Shown here: one piece after another, positions 55,406 to 64,000 of the stretch | How the letters are laid out: each line of letters starts with the position of its first letter | How positions within the stretch are numbered: the stretch's first letter is position 1 | Origin: Haberlea rhodopensis | Lineage: Eukaryota; Streptophyta; Magnoliopsida; Lamiales; Gesneriaceae | Direction: 5' to 3' | Length of the DNA: 64,000 nucleotides | Assembly (NCBI GenBank): GCA_907163345.1 | Contig: CAJQUN010000511.1 | Location: 1-64,000 of the forward strand | Program-made: the position numbers and the translations under genes | The notes under the pieces: model-generated | The model's database searches: none | What the model was told of the DNA's origin: nothing | The model's input: the letters and a program-made list of their open reading frames with translations, nothing else

Positions 55406-57048
55406 TTACCCTCGATGACAAGAGTTCGTTCTTGTCATTGGTCCAATGCCTCTTGCTTCTTCTATGGTGGTGAACAAGATAAACTCCTCATTTGAGTTGC
55501 TTGGCCCTTCATCCTCCTTCCCATGGTTGTTCCTACAAAATAAATTTCCAATAGGAGGATCTTTGGTACCCATTTGATTTTTGGGTCCTAGAGGGTTAAC
55601 TTTCAATGGCACTTTTGGAATCCATTTCCACCTCTTATTAGGTTGGTATTGGATTCTAGCAAACCTACACTTATTCTTAGTGTGGCCATTTTTACAACAA
55701 TAGTTGCAAGTAGGAGAGTCATGCTTTACTTTGGCTAACAAGCTAGAAAAAGTTTTTGATTTGCTTGAGTAGCCTAGCCCGGCTTTGTCAAAGCTACAAC
55801 GTTGTAAGCCAAGCAATTCACTCATCTTTTGACAACTTTCACTATATTTGCAAAAAGATATTTTTAAAGAATTTAATTCATTTTTCAATGAATTATTTTC
55901 TTCATCTTTCTTAGCAATCTCAAGTTTGAGTAATTTGTTACTCATCTTGGTTTTGCCAAGAGCATCAATAAGTTCATGATAGGGATCTAAAAGTTCATCA
56001 AAAGATGGTACCTCATCATCGCTTTCATCTTCATCTCCAAGAGCCATTAGACATAGATTAGTTGCTTCTTCTTCATCGGAGTCACTATCACTCCACGTGG
56101 CTATAAACGACTTCTTCTTGCCTTTGTCTTCATTCTTCTTCCTAGGACATTTGTTAGCATAATGGCCTTTTTCTTGACAATTATAGCAAGTTACCTCATG
56201 TTTGGATTCTTGTTTGGTAGCATTAGAGGTCTTTGACTTGCTATGTTTGTTGAAGAGCTTCTTGAACTTCTTTGTGAACAACCTCATCTCTTCATCATCA
56301 TCATCTTCTTCATTATCGGAATGGTCTTTCCTTCCAACCAAGGCGATCCCATTTCTCTTGGGTCTATCCTCCTCCTTTACTTCTCTCCTTGTGGCAACTT
56401 CAAGCTCATGAGTCACCAAAGTGCCATGGAGCTCATCAAGGTCATAGGAAGCACTTTCTCCTTTGTTTGACTCGATAATGGCCGTCCTCTTTGCATCCCA
56501 TTCCTTTGGTAAGGCTCTTAGTGCTCTCCTCCATATTTGCTTTGGATGGTACTTCTCTCCAAGTTGGGCAAGCTCATTTATGATAAGGGTGAGCCTCCTA
56601 AACATGGAATCCACCTCTTCTGCGGGCTCCATCTCAAAAGTCTCATATTTGAGTTGTAGAAGGTCAATCTTGGTCTCCTTCGCTTGATTGGTTCCTTCAT
56701 GACAAATTTGCAATTTGTCCCATATCTCCTTAGCGGTTGAGCACATTGAGATCCGGTTGTACTCCTTCATATCTAAGGCACAATGCAAAATATTAATCGT
56801 TTTAGCATTTTGTGAAATTAATAACATATCCGCTCTAGTGAAATCGTCCATTTCTTTGGGAACACTTATTCCCCCAATTTCCTTTAAAGGAACATGTGGA
56901 CCTTTCACTATGATCTTCCATAGGTCATAATCTACGGATTGGATGTATAGAGAAATTCTATTTTCCAATAGCCGTAATTATCACCCGTGAAGAGCGGAGG
57001 GCGATTCGTCGATTGACCTTGAGCAAACTCATTTGCTAGATTAGCCAT
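55406..57048 (-). pseudogene. Element E gag, near-intact with an early frameshift
   Basis: The expected start is 57048 (MANLANEFAQGQ). The frame shifts near 56970 in an A-run just after GDNYGYWK, and the main 520-codon frame covers 56968-55406. It contains a copia Gag (UBN2-type) domain with AKEIWDKLQICHEGT, RRLTLIINELAQLGE and RALPKEWDAKRTAI, an acidic EEDDDDEE stretch, zinc knuckle CYNCQEKGHYANKC, a coiled-coil-like Lys/Leu/Asn region and a second knuckle CNYCCKNGHTKNKC. No protease follows. Confidence 0.9.
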
Positions 57049-57079
57049 ACAAAGATTTTGATTTAAAACAAAAATCAAA

Positions 57080-57093
57080 TGGCTCTGATACCA
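57080..57093 (-). other. Primer binding site of E, initiator-Met type
   Basis: The minus strand reads TGGTATCAGAGCCA two bases after the 5' LTR. Confidence 0.9.
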
Positions 57094-57095
57094 CT

Positions 57096-58920
57096 TGTTG
57101 GAATCGAAGAGAGGGGGGTGAATGAGATTCCTTGGCTACTTTAGCGTTTTAAAATGAGTTTGCAAAATAATTGAGTTTGCCCTTGCGGAAGCCTTACGCC
57201 AATCGATAAATAAAAAAGAATAAGTAAATAAATGCGTAATGAAAATTAAAGCAATAAAACACACAAAGATTTGTTATAGAAGTTCGGCGATGAATCGCCT
57301 ATGTCTCCTCTTCCCGGTTAGATAACCTCCAACCGAGGTTCCACTAGAATAAATGATCTTGGCCTTGAGGGCTCCAAGTTAGCCACAATCCAACTCTTCC
57401 CGAGTTTACAAAGCTCTTCCCGAGTACACAAAGCTCTTCCCGAGTACACAAAGCTCTTCCCGAGCTACCAACACTCTTCACGAGTCTTCTTGGCCTTAAG
57501 GGCTCCAAGGGTAGCCACAACACATGCACCAACTTTACTTGTTGGCGACTTTACAATTTCCAACTTGCGTTGGTGTTGGAGGACCTTACAATAACTCAAC
57601 ACACACCTTCACGGTGTACAAACACGAAGAAAACAAGACTCTATCAAAATAAAAGAATTACAAGCTCCAATGCAACAACAATGTATGAAGATTGCAAAGC
57701 TATTTGAAATTTGAATTGGCAAAGCTTTGATGAAGTTTGTAGGCTTGTTTCTTATCTTCAAAATGCTCCAAAGCATCAATATTTATAGTGTAGGAGGCCC
57801 CCTAGGCTCCTACTAGCCGTTGCTACACATAAGGCTTGAATCACTCGGACATCGCCTCGGAAATCGCCTCGGGCGATCACCCATCGCCACCCTTTAACGG
57901 TCAAATCTGGCCCAGATCGCCTCGGGCGATCTCCCCATCGCCTGGGGTGATCATCAATGATAAACAAGGCCGTAGGTAAAGTTCTGGATCGCCTCGGGCG
58001 TTCCGTGCATCGCCTGGGGCGATCGCCCTAAAAAATGGCCTAGGAAGCATTCTGGATCGCCTGGGGCGAGCTTGACCATCGCCTGGGGCGATCTGATCGC
58101 CAGCATGCACACCGTGCCATCGCTTCAGTCGATGGTGTGCAACATGGCTCGGATCGCCTCAAACTATGGCTCGGATCGCCTCATACTATCTCCCAGATTT
58201 CAACACTCTCAAACTTTGTACTTTTCGACCATCTTAAGCTCGTTTCTGGGAAAAGTGGTAAACATGAAAGTTGTAGCCCTTCCTCTTATCTAGGAATGTA
58301 CACAATTTCATTGCATTTCATTAATTTATGAAAATGTTATACCCAAAATTCTACAGTCGCTCAAACCTTGCTACAATCTGCACTTGTTATGACTTCCATG
58401 ACATTTTGCTCCATGATGCAATCCGAATTGGACTGAGATGTTTGAATATGAAATCTAGCATATTGAGTTGGGTTTCCAACCTCTTTAGATTCACATTGTT
58501 CGGAGCATCGAGCCAAGAGATATAATCAAAACATTGCACTGCGCTCCAATTGGCTTCTAAACGAATTTGCCCACCAACGGACCATTGGTTTGTGGGTCTT
58601 CATCCCATCATAAGAAATTGTTCCAACATCATTCCACACATGTTGAACACTTAAATTGGTTGTTCATAGATGTCATTCCTTATCGTCCAAGCTCAATAGA
58701 TTCCTTGATAAAAATCACCGCTTGTCCTATGAACTCGCATATGTTATTGTATAACTTGGGTTCTCTTCCATTGGTCTTCCCAACCAATTTAACAATCTAA
58801 CCATGTACACTAAGTAGACATATTAGTATAACAAACACAAGTTTTGTTCATCATCAAAACTCAAAAATAATCCGGGGATAAATTAAGCATTAAACACAAC
58901 CATGTGTTTAAGGCTCAACA
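57096..58920 (-). repeat. 5' LTR of element E (1825 bp)
   Basis: It holds the palindrome array at about 57913-58092, a TATAAATA box on the minus strand at 57780-57787, and a shorter CTCTTCCCGAG repeat at 57393-57483. Confidence 0.93.
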
Positions 58921-59563
58921 ATTATCCTTACCCTAAGAGAGTATAATGAATTCCATTCAATGAACGTAAATTGTTATATCCTGATGAGCTTATTGAAAAA
59001 TATTGATGAATGAGAAAAGAAAAAGATAGACAAAGAGCCTTGAAAAGAAAAAAATAAACATATAAGACCCAAAGTGGCCAAGGCTATAAAAGAAAAAGAA
59101 GAGGAGCTCGATGTGTGCGAGAAATTTGAACTGTAAATGATTATACTATCTTCTTTGCGCTTATCCTATCTTTTCTTTGAAGCCAACACCAAAGGCCTTA
59201 CATTACAAGCTTAAAAAGTCCTTTTGATCCAAGTCTAGGGAGTAACTATCATTAGTGGAGAAGTTGTTTGAAAATAGGCCTATGTAATGCTTCATGATAA
59301 TCTCGACTTTGAGTTGATTAGCATGATTTGATCTTGAATATGTGCATGAAACTTGAGATTGAAATTAGCACACACACACATTCCGATTTTGAGATATGTT
59401 GCTTGAATTAGGAGAAAACATATCTTGTCAACTTTTGTATATGTGCATGAGATTTCTGAGAATAAGCAAGTTATGAAATAATTGTTTCAAATATCAAGAA
59501 TGAACTCTACCTTATGATTTTAATGCTTAATCGATGATGATTAAGTGATAAGTTTGGGGGAGT
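58921..59563 (+). other. Element D 3' non-coding region, right part, with polypurine tract
   Basis: It continues the D interior: GACCCAAAGTGGCCAAGGCT near 59067 and the TTAGTGGAGAAG motif near 59252. It ends in AAGTTTGGGGGAGT just before the LTR. Confidence 0.75.
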
Positions 59564-61181
59564 TGATAGGGTTGAATATTACGCGTTTTTATGCTATGTT
59601 ATGTATATGTTTTCGTGTTGATTCTTGGATTATTTTACGGTTTATGGTATATATTTCTCTATTTCAGGAATCAATGTTGAAATGTAGGGAAAGGTGAAGA
59701 AATCAAGCTAAAATGATGAAAGAATGAATAAAGTTGAAGAAAAGAGGAAAAAACCGGAATCCAAGACACATGTTGCTCCTTTCTCCTCAAATTACTATAT
59801 GTTCAAGCCAGGTTTTGGAAATGTGGTCCATATAAACGTTGTATAACTTTCTCTTATCTTCGCGTGGACAGCTGATTCATCAAATTTGGAGTTTTTATGA
59901 GAAAGTTACGGCCAAAATACGAAACTCGCCAGAAGTTGAAAAAGGCGAAGAAAACATTCTGGTCTTGCCGATCGATCGAGCAAAGCATTACCGATTGATC
60001 GAGCAAGGCTGAAAAAGCCACGAAATTCTTACTGTGAAGCTCGATCGATTGGCCGCTTTGTCCCGATCAATCGGCCAGAGGAGTTTTCAGAAAAATAACT
60101 TCCTTGTAGAGTTTGTGTGCAAAAGGGAAGTCCATAATTCTTTCCCCTATATATTATACATGAAAATTACAACCCAAATCAGACTTTGAACCCTAGGAAT
60201 AGCCTCCATACCTCCATACTCCATATCACCTTCATCCATCTTCACCTATTCATCCTAGGAATTGGAACAACCCAACAAGGCGATTAAAGAGACGATCGAG
60301 AAGAAAACATGAGAAGGAGCGAGGATCTACAACCGGAGTCGACGCTGGAAGTTTATTCTTACTTTTAAACTTTAGTTTTGTTTTGTTTTGATTTTATCAT
60401 GCTTGGATTTTTGCAAGACATGTTTGAGTATTGGTATTTATTTATGAGTATGAACTAAGTTTATTTATCGAGGCTAGGCGAATCCTTTGTTATGAACCTT
60501 CGATTTGATGATTTAATGATTGAATTCTTATAGTTCTTTGCGTATGTTTTATGTTCTTCATGCTTTTATAGGATTGATCACCTTTGAATGATGTTAGTAT
60601 CGTAATTGAGATCGAGAGATGATTTTATGATACTGAATTAATAACTCATACCATGGATTTCAGACCGAGATCGAGAGATGACGTCAAATACATGCGTGAT
60701 AGCCATAGATATCTAGTAATTGAAAGCTAGGAGTTTTCATGGATCTTATGCAACATTGAATTGTTAAATAAGTGAACGAGAGTTACTTACTGCAATTCGG
60801 TGTTAGGTTTAATATAGCTCGAGAGAGTGTATTAGATAAATTGGGAGAACTCGTCACCTTAGAAATATTTGAATATTCAATCGAGAATTGTAGGGAATTG
60901 CATTGGTGAGCCAAAGTCTCGATAATCTTCTCTAGTGGATTTTTTTCGTTTACTTTTATTGACTTGGTTGGATTAGTAGTTTATATTAATTAATTAGTTG
61001 TTAATTATAAATTAATTATCGTAGGTTAAATATAGTTAAAAGACATCTTATTTGGTACTTGCTTGTTAGTCCATGTGGGTTCGACAATCCGTATCTTCCT
61101 ATCTATACTAAAACTTGACACCGTGCACTTGCGGTCTAAAATCGCTAGATTGGAATTAATTGTTTAAAAAATAAGCGATCA
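59564..61181 (+). repeat. 3' LTR of element D (1618 bp)
   Basis: It starts TGATAGGGTTGA and ends AAGCGATCA, as in B, but the body is different. Bases 59681-59934 align with the reverse complement of 43012-43264 in element C. TATATATTA at 60148-60156 may be the TATA box. Confidence 0.88.
59967..60075 (+). promoter_or_regulatory. Two decayed CGATCGATCG palindrome pairs in D LTR
   Basis: Units lie at 59967/59990 and 60040/60062, with centres 23 and 22 bp apart. The second pair contains GATTGG/CCGATCAATCGG variants. The array lies ~73 bp before the TATA-like run. Confidence 0.75.
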
Positions 61182-61367
61182 ACCCTCATGACAAATGAAC
61201 GGAAAATCATATTTTCTTAGTGAGCTTGGAGTCCAACTAGTTCATGAAAACCCCGGATGTGGGCCCACCGGCTTCATGATACTAAAGGTAGATAACAATT
61301 GCTTCATATGCAACCCCCAAGATATTTGTCTCGCGATTGACATAACCCTACGTGGGCAGGACAATTA
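61182..61367 (-). other. Element F continued (probable 5' leader)
   Basis: After removing the B-D composite with its ACCCT duplication, this joins 36695. A plus-strand frame from 61195 is open for 80 codons but runs into LTR G and matches nothing I recognise. By position it should be copia F leader on the minus strand. Confidence 0.5.
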
Positions 61368-62850
61368 TGTTGGGATATGCCTTAAGACATGTCATTGGAT
61401 GATTGTTTATGACATACAATGTATTATGATTTTATAAATGGCAAATCATTATTATATATTATTTGAATATCTGTGCAATATTAATTGATATATAAGTTAA
61501 TGTCCTTAGAATAATATTGTATTATTCTTAAAGATTGTCCATAGTCAAGTATTATCATAGATAAGGATAATGATAATACATTGAGACTAGTATGTTTTGA
61601 TTGATAAATTGTTCATGGATATGAGATATCAAATCAACACATGGGTACATGTTAGATAACAATGTACTGGACAGACCCACCATGAGAATACTACATGGAT
61701 AGTTATATGAGTGTCATAAGCAATTCTCATAGTGATAATAATGTATGTAATCCTTACGACTTGAGATCATCAGAGATCCCAACATAAGGAGTTATGTATC
61801 TTGATATTGTCAAACGTTGCATGTAACAGGGTAAACTATAAAGGCAACTATTGGATACACTACGAATTATGTAGAGGGATGTTGATTGATCAAGATAGGA
61901 TTTGTCCCTCCTATATAACAAGAGAAGTGTTTGGGCCCTTGATCAAGTAAGACTAAAATGCATGGACGTGCTCGAATGAGTCGATATGTGATATCGAGCT
62001 TATTCGTTTATTCTAGTTCTACTTGGGGATCAAGAAATAGAGATTGAATATACGAGTGTGACTATTCAATGACTCGTGTTCAATCTAAACACAAGGACAA
62101 AGGGATTAAGTTACATGGTTAATATTATCACAAGTTCTAAGGTTATGTCGAGTCAAAGACATTCTTGTAATTTGGGTAGCCTTGATGTGTTGCTAGATAC
62201 CGCTCATTGCTTGTGGCGTAAAATGAGATTTTATGTCACTGCCAACATTACAAGATCCTATCGGGTCGCACAAAAGATTAAATCGATAAGGGAAATTAAA
62301 TTCATTGGATGAATTAATTAATTAAGAAGAGTCTTAATTACATGATTATAAGGATTTAATTAAATCATGGGTTTGGGCCCAAGAGGCTTTGGGAAAGCCT
62401 TTAATTAAATCATATATAATGATAACAAGGTGATTTAATTGATTAATCCTTGACAATTCATAATCACAAAACCCTAAGCTCAAGTCGGCCGCCTCCTTGA
62501 TCTTCAAGACACACGGCCGTCGCCGATTTCTTGGTAGAGTGAATTGGTAGTCGTTGATCGGTTTTGAACCGAGAGTTTAGTTTTGGTTCAAGAATAAGTC
62601 TAGCAACTTGTTCTTGAACGTCGCTTGTTCGATTTAATCGTGTGGATACCGTAGAGGCAAGACCTTGGAGGTGTTGCTCGTGACTCGGAATTCGTTGGAC
62701 GTGGTGCTTCTTGGATTCTGCTCAAACACGCTACAAGGGTGAGACTCTTATTATCTCTATTCTGATATGACCACTTTGTATAGATCCGCGGTTCTAGTAA
62801 TCCAAATTTTTTAAATTCCGCTGCGTTGTATGCTTGTTGGATTACTTACA
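61368..62850 (+). repeat. Solo LTR G, copia type (1483 bp)
   Basis: It starts TGTTGGGATATGCC and ends GGATTACTTACA, with perfect target duplication AATTA (61363-61367 and 62851-62855). No primer site or interior is present, so the element was reduced by LTR-LTR recombination. A CTATAAAGG promoter motif lies near 61836. It has no paired palindromes. Orientation follows the TG...CA ends and the promoter motif. Confidence 0.85.
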
Positions 62851-63739
62851 AATTATGCCTTCTCACGTCAAAGTAACCCATCCCACGGAAGGAAATGTCG
62901 CGCCCAGAAGACCCCTGAGTAATCTAGAAGGTTAACATAACCACACCCTTAATTAAGTGGCAGTTAAACGCACAGCTTTCCCATGCCAGATGCCCCCCAC
63001 GTGGGTGAGTAAGGCAATATGACACAAGTAGCGTCTCATGGCTTAACTGTTGATGGAAGACAGGAAGCAACAAACCCTTTTGAGCTCCCTTTATCAGTTT
63101 GATATTAAAAGTTTTGAATCATATTCAAAAGAGGGATTTAATTTATTTTAAAATCTCATCAATTGCTTGTTTGTTTGTTTGTTTGCCGGATTCATGCAAC
63201 TATGTTTTATTCATGCAATCATATGTACTAATAAAACATACAAACAAACATTTATCATACATCAAATGCATAATAAAATTAAATATGGATGATTACGGCC
63301 TTTTCCTAATTGATCCACGTGAGCCATACGTGGATCGCAAGTCTGTCTAAGGTGATGCAGGTATGTAATGCAATCCTATTACATTTTTGCTTCCATTATA
63401 AATGTCTTGATTCTTGGTGCTCCGCTTTCAATCTCGATCTCCAAATAATTCTAAAGATTTTACATTTAAATCGTGCAAACAAAAGAATATGGATACAAAT
63501 CTGGGGTGGGATACATTAGAAAATAGAGAGAGCAGGCTCGTAGGCCCGATAATCAAAAATTACAATAATAATGAAACAATAAAAACCTAAACATTCACAT
63601 AAACACATTGGTCAAGGCCCGTAATCATCCATCATGCAATCACAACATATGTAATTAAACATTAAACTAAGCAAGTACATCACATGTAATTAGATCACAA
63701 TAATTAATTTATTCTATCGTTTCCCCACTAATCGTATCA
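62851..63739. other. Probable element F leader or host DNA, non-coding
   Basis: No coding frame is supported. A (GTTT)n run at ~63167-63184 and its complement at ~63237-63248 could pair. The sequence around 62870-63060 is GC-richer and looks like retroelement leader, but this is a judgement from style only. Confidence 0.4.
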
Positions 63740-64000
63740 TTAATTGAAATAAAAATTAACAAATTAAATAAAACCATTTTATTTAATTTCTAATTAATTA
63801 AATTTCAATTAATTGGTAAAATCATTATTTTACCTATTAATCATCTATTAATCGAAAATAAAATTATCAAATTAAATGAAACATTTTCATTCAATTTCAA
63901 TGAATTAAATTTTTAATTAATTGTAAAATCTCCATTTTACCTTTTAATCATAATGGCAATCAAAAATAAAATTAACAAACTAAATGAAACACTTTCATTT
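63740..64000. repeat. AT-rich tandem repeat, ~107-bp unit, continues past the window
   Basis: ATTAATTGAAATAAAAATTA near 63739, ATTAATCGAAAATAAAATTA near 63847 and GGCAATCAAAAATAAAATTA near 63955 start similar units. Each is followed by CAAATTAAATGAAAC-type sequence. The units are diverged. Confidence 0.65.

Larger units (their letters stand above)
52832..58920 (-). mobile_element. Element E: gag-only copia (SIRE-like), non-autonomous
   Basis: The LTRs are 52832-54693 and 57096-58920, starting TGTTGAGCC and ending TTCCAACA in element sense. The flanks are GTTAT and ATTAT, a target duplication with one change. The 2.4-kb interior holds only gag, with initiator-Met primer site and polypurine tract in place. 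No protease, integrase or RT space exists. Confidence 0.93.
51346..61181 (+). mobile_element. Element D: 5'-truncated Athila-like element, hosts copia E
   Basis: Interior sequence at 51346-52831 and 58921-59563 and a full 3' LTR at 59564-61181 remain. The 5' LTR, primer site and gag are missing, replaced by the end of element B. The right flank ACCCT (61182-61186) equals the left flank of B. Confidence 0.82.

Noticed and set aside
61195..61437. Plus-strand 80-codon frame as a host gene
   Set aside because: It runs across the start of solo LTR G, has no recognised domain, and the interval should be leader of minus-strand copia F.

Overview
This window is repeat-dense nuclear DNA of a flowering plant, most likely a eudicot. 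Nearly all of it is LTR retrotransposons inserted into one another. The only host-gene sequence I recognise is one exon of a dormancy/auxin-associated (DRM1/ARP) family gene at 31404-31687. No rRNA or tRNA gene, CRISPR array or bacterial-type operon was seen. Names such as copia-1 or H are labels I made up for this answer. LAYOUT, LEFT. 1-5171: decayed Ty1/copia element (copia-1, +, 5' LTR cut by the window edge). 5172-7174: AT-rich DNA with an unrecognised ORF fragment and a self-complementary ~98-bp repeat. 7175-12694: complete but frameshifted copia-2 (-, target duplication CAAAT). 13631-14892: SIRE-like solo LTR. 15835-30784: Ty3/gypsy element H (+, duplication TTTAC), which has gag and protease but no reverse transcriptase (RT), and carries an antisense intron-containing gene. 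H is split at 18171-26184 by non-autonomous Athila-like element A (+, duplication GGTGC). LAYOUT, RIGHT. Copia element F (-) sits in codon 2 of the DRM1-like gene, with its 3' LTR at 31688-31993. F is interrupted at 36696-61181 by a composite of two related Athila-like elements, B and D, whose outer ends share ACCCT. B contains a young gag-protease element C (41748-49066, -, duplication GTATG). D contains gag-only copia E (52832-58920, -). F resumes at 61182 and holds solo LTR G (61368-62850, duplication AATTA). HOW THE PARTS WORK. Elements A, B, C and E (and D as far as it is preserved) lack RT and integrase, so they would have to be mobilised by enzymes from elsewhere. A and B share a layout: tRNA-Asp-type primer site, gag, a spacer, a second plus-strand ORF (putative plant transposon domain, proline-rich acidic tail), a long conserved 3' region, a polypurine tract and an LTR. 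MAIN NOVELTY. Six LTR families of both superfamilies (copia-2, A, B, C, D, E) carry paired ~14-17 bp palindromes whose centres are almost always 21 or 22 bp apart. Where a TATA-like box can be placed, the array lies about 50-110 bp upstream of it. The palindrome sequence differs between families (CTCGATCGATCGAG, GGCGTAATTACGCC, GATCGCCTCGGGCGATC), yet the pairing geometry is kept. C and D have alignable LTR flanks but unrelated palindromes at the same position. This looks like an interchangeable promoter or hairpin module that I do not recognise as described.
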